A stretch of 64,000 nucleotides of DNA, taken from assembly GCF_028728065.1 (NCBI RefSeq), contig NZ_CP117811.1:744001-808000 (forward strand), given 5' to 3'. Source of the DNA: Lentisphaera profundi. GTDB lineage: Bacteria; Verrucomicrobiota; Lentisphaeria; Lentisphaerales; Lentisphaeraceae. The notes under the pieces were generated by a model. It had not been told where the DNA came from and searched no databases. It saw only the letters and a list, made by a program, of their open reading frames with translations. The translations under genes and the position numbers were made by a program. Of the stretch, positions 1-8,829 are shown piece by piece (position 1 is the first letter of the stretch; every line of letters starts with the position of its first letter).

Positions 1-4
1 ATAA

Positions 5-1117
<1,113 letters not shown>

Positions 1118-1143
1118 AGAAGTCACCAGTCTAAGTTAGAAAT

Positions 1144-1173
1144 AAAAAAGGCCTCAATACGAGGCCTTTTTTT
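1144..1173. terminator. Bidirectional rho-independent terminator
   Basis: GGCCTC (1150-1155) pairs with GAGGCC (1161-1166) across a five-base loop. The stem is flanked by an A-run on the left and a T-run on the right, so it can stop frmA on the plus strand and the convergent 1172-2194 gene on the minus strand. Confidence 0.85.
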
Positions 1174-2194
1174 ATAAGTTGAGTAGTGTGATCATGTTTT
1201 CTTTAATGATTTCACCCATATTTTTGCACTTTAAAAAGCTTTTAGTCTTGTGGAACTCAGCGAGTTCTGTTCTGAGTTGTAAAATATTTTCATCTGCCGC
1301 GAGTTTATCTTTGCTCATGCATCGAACGAGGCTTTTGACCTGTTGCTTTGAATAGAGAAAGCGACGGTTAATAATATTGCGCTCTTCGCGTTGGTACTGA
1401 CGTACGGTCTCAGGATTTAAGAGATCCATACAAAGTTGGACAATTTTTTGATTCTCAGGGAAAAATTGAGGTAAGTAAACCTGAACTTTGCCTTCGTGAC
1501 AAAATTGATCAAAATCAATCGGTCGAACTCGGTATTGATCTTCTTCTACATCGGGAGTGACCGTTACAACGTAATTATATGAACGCATATCACCAATTAA
1601 AGAGGTGAAGCAACGTTCGTTAAATTTGACAAATTCCTTACAAAGACGCACGGGATTAACAGTTTTCTGCGAGAGATTATGTTCAATAAAATGATCACCG
1701 GGAATGCCAATGATATGCTCTTCGATTAGAGTGCTATGGTCAACCATATAATTGACGCGATTAGGAGATAAAAGTCCTTCAAATTCGAGGCCATAGATAC
1801 GGGAAGCATCGGCTTTTTTGACATAGAAGTGATCGCGATTATCATTAAATTTATTGATAACGCGAATTCGGAAAGGACGCGAGTTGGCAAAAGCACAGTA
1901 GTCAATGCGATCAATACTCAAATGTTCAATAATGGATTTATCACCACCTGCTAATAGTGTCACATAAATTTCGATTAAAGCCTTTTCGAGGATGATTTGA
2001 TCTTGAGTGGGGTAAATAACTGTTTCCCATAAAGTAGGTTCGTCATCTTTGTCGTACACGGGAAGAGAATCTTGGAATCGTAGTAAATCTTCGTAGTCGA
2101 GCGGTAATTGAAAATGTCGACTATGCGCTTCAAGGTACTGAGCAAAGTTATCAGTGATCTTGATGATAGGTTTTTTATTTTTTATAAGTATCAT
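1172..2194 (-). CDS. Uncharacterised protein, possibly a kinase-like fold
   Basis: I do not recognise a family with certainty. The 340-residue protein has no signal peptide or membrane segment. Its central part has a protein-kinase-like look: a lysine in a strand (FYVKKAD, about 125), then a GDMRSYNYVV segment (about 211-220) and an RPIDFDQ segment (about 232-238). These could play the parts of a catalytic loop with Asp and Asn and of a DFG-like metal site. That reading is inference; the usual HRD and glycine-loop signatures are absent. It is transcribed divergently from the YjbQ gene and convergently with frmA. No neighbour suggests a substrate. Confidence 0.6.
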   Translation of the reverse strand: MILIKNKKPIIKITDNFAQYLEAHSRHFQLPLDYEDLLRFQDSLPVYDKDDEPTLWETVIYPTQDQIILEKALIEIYVTLLAGGDKSIIEHLSIDRIDYCAFANSRPFRIRVINKFNDNRDHFYVKKADASRIYGLEFEGLLSPNRVNYMVDHSTLIEEHIIGIPGDHFIEHNLSQKTVNPVRLCKEFVKFNERCFTSLIGDMRSYNYVVTVTPDVEEDQYRVRPIDFDQFCHEGKVQVYLPQFFPENQKIVQLCMDLLNPETVRQYQREERNIINRRFLYSKQQVKSLVRCMSKDKLAADENILQLRTELAEFHKTKSFLKCKNMGEIIKENMITLLNL

Positions 2195-2290
2195 AATTGA
2201 GAGCTTTGTTTGAGATGGATTTAGCTCAACATACCATTGAGGTGTATAATACCCAATGATTATTAATCCTTAAATTGAAATTATTTACTT

Positions 2291-2716
2291 ATGTGGAAAC
2301 AACAGACAATTCGCCTTGGCGCGAAAGCTCGAGGATTTTATCTGATTACTAGAGAAATCGAGCAGGAATTGGAAGGGCTCGATCAGTATAGGATTGGTGT
2401 ACTTCATATATTTATTCAGCATAGTTCAGCATCACTCACTATCAATGAAAATGCGGATCCCACCGTTCGCGTCGATTTTGAAAGTCACTTTAATAAAATG
2501 GTTCCTGAGAATGCACCTTATTATTTACATACTTGCGAAGGGCCAGATGATATGCCTGCCCATTTAAAATCATCAATTCTGGGGTCCAGTTTAAGTATAC
2601 CGATAAAGAATGGTCGGCTCGCACTGGGAACTTGGCAGGGGATATATCTTTGCGAACACCGCGATTACGCTTCGGGACGTAGCTTGGTATTAACTCTCAA
2701 TGGCGACTTAGCTTAG
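2291..2716 (+). CDS. yjbQ: YjbQ/UPF0047 family protein
   Basis: A small cytoplasmic protein of the YjbQ (UPF0047) family; E. coli YjbQ has weak thiamine-phosphate synthase activity, but the physiological role is not settled. The 141-residue length is typical. Family features present are the FIQHSSASLTINENAD segment (about 43-58), the HTCEGPDDMPAHLKSS segment (about 80-95) with conserved histidines, and LGTWQGIYLCEHR (about 117-129) near the end. Start ATG follows an AT-rich leader without a clear Shine-Dalgarno site. It appears monocistronic, with a set of hairpins directly downstream. Confidence 0.9.
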   Translation: MWKQQTIRLGAKARGFYLITREIEQELEGLDQYRIGVLHIFIQHSSASLTINENADPTVRVDFESHFNKMVPENAPYYLHTCEGPDDMPAHLKSSILGSSLSIPIKNGRLALGTWQGIYLCEHRDYASGRSLVLTLNGDLA

Positions 2717-2732
2717 AGGAGTTACTCATAAC

Positions 2733-2814
2733 GAGGGGCAAAGCCTCTTAGTCGCCTGGTTAAGGATTGGCAAATCCTTACAGGGAGAGCTCGAGAGGGA
2801 CCGCGTCCTTCTCG
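2733..2814. repeat. Three consecutive hairpins between yjbQ and the sulfatase operon
   Basis: Three inverted repeats stand in a row. GAGG/CCTC closes on GGCAAAG (2733-2747). TAAGGATT/AATCCTTA is a perfect eight-base stem around GGCA (2761-2780). CGAGAGGGAC pairs with GTCCTTCTCG (2792-2814) with one mismatch around CGC. They may terminate yjbQ, although no T-run follows, or belong to the wider hairpin-repeat population of this genome. The remaining bases up to 2971 hold no ORF I would call. Confidence 0.5.
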
Positions 2815-2971
2815 TATGCGCAGCATCATGCCCTCTCTTCTGGATAATCGTATTTCTATTTGAGTCAAGACTGATTTTCGGAATACCCTATTTTTTGAAT
2901 TAGAGTGAAAGGTTTATCACTTAGCTGAGAATATCTAATATGTTTATGAAGTGAAAGACTAAAAAGATAAG

Positions 2972-4444
2972 ATGGATAAGCGAATGAATAAATTTAGACA
3001 AATACTCTTTTATGCTTTGTTTTTGACGCTGGTAATTTCGGCGCAAAAAAAACCAAATATCGTACTCATCTACGCGGATGACCAAGGCTGGAAAGATATC
3101 GGTTATCAATCAGATGGTGAATTTAAAACCCCTGTTCTCGATAAGCTAGCAAGTGAGGGCATGATTTTTACTGATGCCTACACCAACGCAGCCAATTGCC
3201 AACCTGCACGGGCCTGTCTCCTTTCAGGGAATTATACACCACGCCATCACGTTTTTGCTGTAAATAGTACGAATCGTGGTCCCTCATCTAAAATGCGCCT
3301 CATCCCCATTCCTAATCGTGATGGCCTCGCAGTCGAAAATATCACAATAGCAGATGCTTTAAAAGAAGCAGGCTATGCAACAGGGCATTTTGGTAAGTGG
3401 CATCTTTATGAGAAAGGCGGGAAAAATACCCCAGGAGGCGGAGGGGCATTACCAAGTCAGCAGGGCTTTGATGTCACTTATGATAGCTTTGGTGAGGGTG
3501 AACATCCCGAAGGAGCCAAGGGGAATCTCAAGGGGCCCAGCAATGATGCCAAAGGCGTTTATACGCTTTCAAGAAAAGCCTGTGAATTTATGGAGGCCAA
3601 TAAGGATAAGCCTTTTTTCGTTTATCTCGCTCACCATGCACCTCATGGTCCTGTTCAGGCGCGTGAATCAACACGTAAAATGATCAGTGATACTTACAAA
3701 GCCTGTATCTATGACCTAGATGATAGCGTCGGTCACGTACTTAAGAAAATTAAAGAGCTCGGTCTCGAAAAGGATACTCTAGTTATCTACACCAGTGATA
3801 ATGGCAGTGGTGCAAAATCACAGGAACCCTTACGAGGCAAAAAGGGTTGTTATTATGAAGGAGGCATACGCGAGCCGATGATTGCTTATTGGCCTGGTGT
3901 GATCGAAGCAGGCTCGGTGAGTTCCGTCCCAGTGATGCAAATTGATTACTTTCCCACCTTTCTCGATATGGCAGGTGTTAAAAGTTCAAAAATTCTCGAT
4001 GGTGAAAGTTTGATGCCTCTTTTGACTCAAACTGGCAAATTGAAGCGTCAATCGCTTTTCTGGCATATGCCCGGTTACCTTGATAAAGCTGTGCTTCGTG
4101 GACGTGATAAAATCTTTCGAACTCGTCCGGTTACAGTGATGCGCAAAGGGCGCTGGAAAATGCATCTTTACCTCGAGGAATGGCTTCTCGACGGAGGAAG
4201 GGCTGGTTTTCCAGATAACAAGGCAATTGAACTTTACGACCTAGAGCATGATCGCGGCGAGTATAAGAATATCGCCACTGAAAAACCTGAATTAGTGGAT
4301 CAATTACTGACAGAATTACTGGAGTGGCATGGTACGTGCGAGGCTCCGATTCCTACGGAAAAGAACCCTGCGTATGGAATTGAAGAGCCATCAAAAGGCA
4401 AGAAATCAAAAAATAAGCGTAAAAATAAAAAGGAAAGCAAATGA
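2972..4444 (+). CDS. Secreted sulfatase (formylglycine type), first of a two-gene operon
   Basis: A type I sulfatase of the alkaline-phosphatase superfamily, 490 residues, hydrolysing sulfate esters, probably on an exported glycan. The N-terminal hydrophobic stretch (about 9-24) is a signal peptide. Metal-binding D36-D37 follow in IYADDQGW. The sulfatase signature is CQPARACLLSG with C76 the residue to be converted to formylglycine; the motif is C-x-P-A-R rather than the commoner C-x-P-S-R. HFGKWH follows (about 133-138). The C terminus is a lysine-rich tail. Met5 (base 2984) is an alternative start; neither has a strong Shine-Dalgarno site. It overlaps the next sulfatase by four bases (ATGA). 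Substrate not determinable. Confidence 0.92.
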   Translation: MDKRMNKFRQILFYALFLTLVISAQKKPNIVLIYADDQGWKDIGYQSDGEFKTPVLDKLASEGMIFTDAYTNAANCQPARACLLSGNYTPRHHVFAVNSTNRGPSSKMRLIPIPNRDGLAVENITIADALKEAGYATGHFGKWHLYEKGGKNTPGGGGALPSQQGFDVTYDSFGEGEHPEGAKGNLKGPSNDAKGVYTLSRKACEFMEANKDKPFFVYLAHHAPHGPVQARESTRKMISDTYKACIYDLDDSVGHVLKKIKELGLEKDTLVIYTSDNGSGAKSQEPLRGKKGCYYEGGIREPMIAYWPGVIEAGSVSSVPVMQIDYFPTFLDMAGVKSSKILDGESLMPLLTQTGKLKRQSLFWHMPGYLDKAVLRGRDKIFRTRPVTVMRKGRWKMHLYLEEWLLDGGRAGFPDNKAIELYDLEHDRGEYKNIATEKPELVDQLLTELLEWHGTCEAPIPTEKNPAYGIEEPSKGKKSKNKRKNKKESK

Positions 4445-5844
4445 ATAAAAGCTTGATGAAAAATAAAATAATAAGTTCACTCCTATTCCTAGCACTTTCC
4501 TTAATGACTTATGGAGAGGATAGCAAGCCGAATATAATTTTTATCATGGCAGATGATTTAGGTATCGGTGAAATCGGCTGTTATGGTTTTAACGACATTA
4601 TCAAAACACCGCATATCGATAGTCTCGCTACAGAAGGAACCATGTTTACTCAGGCTTATACGGGTTCACCAGTTTGCGGACCATCACGCTGTGTCCTTCA
4701 AACGGGAAAGCACTCAGGTCATGCCCGCCGCCGTGATAATACCTCTACAGATGGTAATAAAACCCTCGTCCCACTTAAAGCAGCAGATTTTACTATTGCA
4801 GAAATGCTCAAAGATGCGGGATACGCAACAGGCGGTTGTGGCAAATGGGGTCTCGGAAATGCCGGTACGAGCGGTAGTCCAGATAAGCAGGGTTATGATC
4901 ATTTTTATGGTTATCTCGACCAAAAGAAAGCGCATAAATATTATGTGGATACGCTGTGGAAGAATGGTAAAGATGTTCCAGTGGAGCGCATTGATGGCAA
5001 GCCGCGTTACTCACATGATTCGATGGCGGATGACATGCTCAAATGGATTGAAGATAATCATGAAAAACCATTTTTTTACTACGCAGCTTTTACGATTCCA
5101 CATAATGAATACAAGGTTCCCGATTTGGGGATTTATGCAGAGGTCAAAAATCTGAGCCCGACAGAAAAAATATTTGCGGCCATGATTACTCGCATGGACT
5201 CAGATGTAGGACGCCTGATGGCACTTTTGAAAAAATTGGAGATCGATGATAATACCATTGTTTTTTTTACGAGTGATAATGGACCAGCCAAGATTTGGAA
5301 AGACGATAAATTTAATTCTCGGGGTGATCAGCAGGGGATTAAGCGCTCCTTATTTCAAGGGGGAGTCAATGAGCCGATGTTAGTGCGTTGGCCTGGGAAA
5401 ATTCCCGCTGGAAAAGTAAGTGATTTCAAATGGGTTTTTTATGATATAATGCCGACATTTGCGGAAATGATTGGCATCTCCAAGCCAGAATCTACAGATG
5501 GAATATCAGTCTTGCCCACGTTACTCGGGAAAAAACAAAAGCCCCATGACTTCATTTATTGGGAGTTTTATTCGGGTTTTCAGCAGTCAATCATTATTGG
5601 CGATTACAAAGGCATTCGATTTGGTACTAAGGATGCAATGCAGCTTTATAAATTAAGCGATGACCGCAAAGAAGCTAATGATATCGCTTCTTCTTATCCT
5701 GAGCTCGTTTCACGTATGACTAAGATCATCGATAGAGAACACGTCGATGATACTCATTGGCCAACAAAAGAGCACAAAGCTTCTAGTAAAAAAGGAAAGA
5801 AAAGCAAAAAGAGTGGCAAGTCTAAGAAAGGCAAGAAAGCTTAG
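4441..5844 (+). CDS. Secreted sulfatase (formylglycine type) with polylysine tail
   Basis: Second sulfatase of the operon, 467 residues, with a signal peptide over about residues 8-25. Metal ligands D38-D39 lie in IMADDLG. The canonical CGPSR core has C79 as the formylglycine precursor. It also carries GKWGLG (about 134-139) and FTSDNGP (about 277-283). The last 25 or so residues are almost only Lys, Ser and Gly. The ATGA overlap with the upstream gene indicates translational coupling. A 144-bp stretch covering this tail and its 3' flank recurs at 7521-7664, the trace of a paralogue. Substrate unknown. Confidence 0.93.
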   Translation: MNKSLMKNKIISSLLFLALSLMTYGEDSKPNIIFIMADDLGIGEIGCYGFNDIIKTPHIDSLATEGTMFTQAYTGSPVCGPSRCVLQTGKHSGHARRRDNTSTDGNKTLVPLKAADFTIAEMLKDAGYATGGCGKWGLGNAGTSGSPDKQGYDHFYGYLDQKKAHKYYVDTLWKNGKDVPVERIDGKPRYSHDSMADDMLKWIEDNHEKPFFYYAAFTIPHNEYKVPDLGIYAEVKNLSPTEKIFAAMITRMDSDVGRLMALLKKLEIDDNTIVFFTSDNGPAKIWKDDKFNSRGDQQGIKRSLFQGGVNEPMLVRWPGKIPAGKVSDFKWVFYDIMPTFAEMIGISKPESTDGISVLPTLLGKKQKPHDFIYWEFYSGFQQSIIIGDYKGIRFGTKDAMQLYKLSDDRKEANDIASSYPELVSRMTKIIDREHVDDTHWPTKEHKASSKKGKKSKKSGKSKKGKKA

Positions 5845-5901
5845 CGAGGGACGAAATTCTGAAGAGAAGATGCCCCACGCTATTTTCTTAGCTTCCTATT
5901 T
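5758..5901 (+). repeat. 144-bp repeat, copy 1 (sulfatase tail and terminator)
   Basis: Covers the last 28 codons of the second sulfatase and about 57 bases beyond. It matches 7521-7664 with roughly nine substitutions by eye. Confidence 0.85.
5842..5890 (+). terminator. Possible terminator after the sulfatase operon
   Basis: AGCGAGGG just after the stop codon can pair with CCCACGCT (5876-5883) with an A-A mismatch, followed by ATTTTCTT. The same structure is kept in the diverged copy at 7605-7653, which suggests it is functional. Confidence 0.45.
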
Positions 5902-6270
5902 TCATTCTTCTTAAGAGTTCACTTTGATTAGAGCAGATTTATCAGCTGAATCGGTGACGTTATTTGTGCATCTCAGAGCAGTGGAGTCGTGAATCCTTTC
6001 ATATAAAATTCTTTCCAGTTTCGGGGATATTGGATTTTCATAATGATAGAAATTAAATCATCCGAAATTTTCATCATTTTGACTTTTCAGAAAAGAAAAA
6101 AGAGATTAATTTAAGGTGTCAAAATAATAAAATAATTTTTGATCTTAGCATATATTGATATGATCAACGCATAGATTTTTTTTTGATAATTTTTCAGTAG
6201 ATTCAAAGTATTAATTAACATCAATTATTATCATAAATAAACAGCGTTTATAGATTAACAGGAATACAGT
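5902..6270. other. AT-rich intergenic region before gshB
   Basis: About 370 bases without a credible ORF. Homopolymer A/T tracts are dense from 6100 onwards (for example a T-run at 6177-6184). It presumably holds the gshB promoter, but I cannot assign -35/-10 boxes reliably. Confidence 0.4.
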
Positions 6271-7302
6271 ATGCGAATAGGTTTTATTATTGAAAACTGG
6301 GAGAAAATCGATCCTCCAAACAGTTCTACATTGGCAATCATCAAAGAGTGTCTATTACGTAAACATAGGGTTTCGATCCTTTACACAAATGACTTAACTG
6401 TACGTGATAACATCGTCCATGGCTTTGTAAAGGAGCTAAGCTATGAGGGGAAGTTCACGGAAAACATCACAAGTTTTTACAAGAAGATTCAGGTAGAACG
6501 TAAACTTATCGCCTTACATGCTTTTGACTGTATCATGATGCGTAAAGATCCTCCAATTAATCCAATTGTCTTTAACTTCCTTGATGCTATTAAAAATGAG
6601 ACTATTATCATTAATGATCTCGATGGTATTCGTAAAGCGAATAATAAACTCTATACGACGACTTTTCATGATCCTAGTGGAAGTTTTCTACCTGAGACCC
6701 ATGTTTCTGGTAGTAAAGCCTATATTAATCGTATTATTGATGAATCTAATCACGAAAAAATGATAATGAAACCACTGGATGGGTCTGGTGGTCGCGGGGT
6801 AATTGTACTGGAAAAAAATGCTCGTACAAACATCAACTCTCTGCTTGATTTCTATCTTGATGAGTCGAAAGATAGTTACGTAATCCTCCAAGAATTTATT
6901 GAAGGGGCGGAAGAAGGAGATGTTCGTGTAATCATGCTGAATGGTAAAGCTATTGGAGCGTATCAACGTAGACCAGCAGATGGAGAAATCCGTGCTAACA
7001 TTCAACAAGGTGGTTCCGCGCACAAATATGAATTGACAGAGAGCCAAAAGCGCATTTGTAAAAAAATAGGAACTAAACTTCTTGCAGATGGTTTATTCTT
7101 TGTAGGTCTCGATATGATTGGTGACAAAATTCTGGAAGTCAATGTTCTCAACCCTGGGGGAATCACCAATATAAATCGTTTAAATAAATTAAAACTACAT
7201 CGGCAAGTAGTAGATTTTTTCGAAGAAAAAGTAGATGAAAAGATCGAAAAACGTGTAGAGTTGGAGTATTTACTGAAACATCTCAGCGAACTTAGAAGCT
7301 AA
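6271..7302 (+). CDS. gshB: Glutathione synthetase
   Basis: ATP-grasp ligase joining gamma-glutamylcysteine and glycine; cytoplasmic. The 343 residues match prokaryotic GshB in length. Visible features are MMRKDPP (about 90-96) in the N-terminal domain and KPLDGSGGRGV (about 167-177), the ATP-binding glycine-rich loop. GDVRVIMLNGKAIGAYQR (about 215-232) and EVNVLNPGGI (about 289-298) carry the metal and substrate residues. It stands alone, with an AT-rich hairpin immediately after the stop. No gshA is in the window. It pairs functionally with frmA near the window start. Confidence 0.9.
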   Translation: MRIGFIIENWEKIDPPNSSTLAIIKECLLRKHRVSILYTNDLTVRDNIVHGFVKELSYEGKFTENITSFYKKIQVERKLIALHAFDCIMMRKDPPINPIVFNFLDAIKNETIIINDLDGIRKANNKLYTTTFHDPSGSFLPETHVSGSKAYINRIIDESNHEKMIMKPLDGSGGRGVIVLEKNARTNINSLLDFYLDESKDSYVILQEFIEGAEEGDVRVIMLNGKAIGAYQRRPADGEIRANIQQGGSAHKYELTESQKRICKKIGTKLLADGLFFVGLDMIGDKILEVNVLNPGGITNINRLNKLKLHRQVVDFFEEKVDEKIEKRVELEYLLKHLSELRS

Positions 7303-7343
7303 TATATATAAGAAGATCTGACTAAGTATACTTCTTATATATA
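7303..7343 (+). terminator. AT-rich inverted repeat after gshB
   Basis: TATATATAAGAAG (7303-7315) and CTTCTTATATATA (7331-7343) are perfect 13-base arms with a 15-base loop. It starts at the gshB stop codon, so a terminator or 3'-end stabiliser is likely, although the following T-tract is weak. Confidence 0.5.
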
Positions 7344-7520
7344 CTCAATTTCTTCCTTGAATCCTATTGCCTAAGAGATAGGATTTAGGGATAAAAGCTT
7401 CACTAGTGAATTAGAAAGTGGCGTTTGGGTTAAATTAGTTTCGACCCAAGCACCACTGATTCACGATGCTCAAAATTATATATAAATGATTTATTTCGCG
7501 TCTCAGATAAGTGGGGATGG

Positions 7521-7664
7521 TGGCCAACAAAAGAGCATAAAGCTTCTGGTAAAAAAGGAAAGAAAAGCAAAAAGAGTGGCAAGTCTAAAAAAAGTAAGAA
7601 AGCTTAGCGAGGGACGAAATTCAGAAGAGAAGATGCCCCACGCTATTTTCTTAGCTAGCTATTT
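7521..7664 (+). pseudogene. Relic 3' end of a sulfatase gene
   Basis: Bases 7521-7607 encode the same Trp-Pro-Thr-Lys-Glu-His start and Lys/Ser/Gly-rich tail as the end of the second sulfatase, in frame to a TAG. The terminator-like hairpin follows. Copies differ by about nine bases in 144; most coding changes are synonymous and one is Gly to Ser, so the copy probably derives from a once-functional paralogue. No sulfatase sequence is recognisable upstream: the body of the gene is gone. The overlapping reading frame at 7486-7683 is not a gene. Confidence 0.75.
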
Positions 7665-7675
7665 TTTGAACGAAT

Positions 7676-8104
7676 TTAATTAAGGAAGGCAATGGTGAGT
7701 TTATCCTCGAGGCCTTCTTTGGCTAATAGATCAATTATATTGATGAGCTGTTCTGTTTTTGCATTGCCTTCGAGTTTGAGACAAATTTTGCTTGAACTAC
7801 CTGCAGTGTTTTTTGCGTAAGTCGCAATAAATTCATTCATATCCGAGGCATGTTTAAAACTATGTCCTAAGCTCGGGAGATGGTAGTGATCTTTCATCAC
7901 CATGAGGTCAAGATTGGCATCTGTGAGAATAGTGATGTCGGGGGAATGAGAAGGCGCATTTACCGCTACATGAGCTTCTTCAATGACAGGGCTATTGGTA
8001 ATTAAGAAATACGTTAACAATAGAAATGTAACGTCAATCATTGCCGATAAGGGAAGCTCAGTATCGCCAACTACCACTTTTAATCTTTTCTTTTTCTTTG
8101 CCAT
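7676..8104 (-). CDS. ExbD/TolR family biopolymer transport protein
   Basis: ExbD/TolR proteins work with an ExbB/TolQ proton channel to energise outer-membrane transport. The chosen ATG at 8104 (reading MAKKKKRLKV) has GAGG nine bases upstream; a TTG three codons earlier is less likely. The protein has a basic cytoplasmic N terminus, one membrane segment (about 22-40) containing the family's membrane Asp (AMIDVTFLLL), and a periplasmic domain of normal size (142 residues in all). No exbB, tonB or tolQ is adjacent, so it is an orphan here and its partner must be elsewhere if it works. Confidence 0.85.
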   Translation of the reverse strand: MAKKKKRLKVVVGDTELPLSAMIDVTFLLLTYFLITNSPVIEEAHVAVNAPSHSPDITILTDANLDLMVMKDHYHLPSLGHSFKHASDMNEFIATYAKNTAGSSSKICLKLEGNAKTEQLINIIDLLAKEGLEDKLTIAFLN

Positions 8105-8346
8105 GATTATCAACCTCGTTTAATTAAGTGAACAGCATAGTGCATTTGCGCCTATTCTTAACTATAGGGTCTGAGCTTTAGCTAAAGCAAGTTTTTATGG
8201 GCGGACGGCTTTTGGTTTCTGTAAAGTATTGATATAAAAGGGGAAAGGTATTAGTGGATCGCATGCTTAATTACGATTAAGCAGGTTAGAAGGCTAGATT
8301 CTAAATAGGAGAGGGGAATTAAAATTCCACACATTTTGGCTTACTT

Positions 8347-8640
8347 TCATATGCCCTCCCGCCTTTTTTCTTCCCCCGCATTATTCCTTAAGAACTTTTT
8401 TATTTCATTCGAAGTAAAAGATTTCCATGAATGAATAAGATCACTCAAAGAATGCCCCTCATAAGTCTTAATCAAAACATGCACATGATTGGGTATCACC
8501 ACATACGATATCAAATCATAACACTCCCCATCAAAAAACGTCCAGGTATCTAGGACTATTTGAGCAGAAGCAGGATTTCTAAGCACACAGGAACCGTAGC
8601 CCTTATCGAGAAGTCTTTCAATTTCCTTGCGTTCTGAGCA
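8347..8640 (-). pseudogene. Truncated REP-associated tyrosine transposase (Y1/HUH family)
   Basis: The readable frame starts directly after a TAA at 8641-8643 with CSERKEIERLLDKGYGSC and continues through SYVVIPNHVHVLIKTYEG. NHVHVLI is the HUH metal site of IS200-like and RAYT transposases. There is no ATG at the 5' end, and the protein stops before the region that should hold the catalytic tyrosine, so both ends are missing. A hairpin repeat of the kind such enzymes mobilise lies a few bases from its 5' break. Non-functional as it stands. Confidence 0.75.
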
Positions 8641-8647
8641 TTATTTT

Positions 8648-8725
8648 GCGGGCGAGACGCCCGCGCTCCCAGGTTTTATTTCCTCATCTTTTCTTTTTAT
8701 GCAGGCAAGATGCCAGCGCTCCCAG
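8648..8725. repeat. Two REP-like hairpins (GCTCCCAG family)
   Basis: GCGGGC-GAGAC-GCCCGC followed by GCTCCCAG occupies 8648-8672. GCAGGC-AAGAT-GCC(A)GC followed by GCTCCCAG occupies 8701-8725; its right arm has lost a base compared with the copies at 11625 and 13429. The stem sequence varies while the trailing GCTCCCAG is constant. Confidence 0.7.
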
Positions 8726-8750
8726 CGCATTTATCTTCGCGCAGGTATTT

Positions 8751-8816
8751 CTAGGCCATGACGGCTTCCTGATAGACCTCGGATAAAACGTCTTCTATGA
8801 AGGTGAACTTAGTCAT
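8751..8816 (-). pseudogene. 21-codon gene-start fragment downstream of RhuM
   Basis: ATG at 8816 opens MTKFTFIEDVLSEVYQE and stops at 8751 after 21 residues, 13 bases after the RhuM stop codon. It looks like the beginning of a longer co-transcribed gene cut off by the repeat-rich DNA at 8650-8730. The start loosely resembles N termini of type I restriction subunits, which often neighbour RhuM genes, but the fragment is too short to identify. Confidence 0.3.
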
Positions 8817-8829
8817 AATCAATTAGGAA

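Noticed and set aside
7486-7683. 65-residue plus-strand frame
   Set aside because: Runs out of frame through the relic sulfatase tail, whose real frame is one phase away and ends at 7607.
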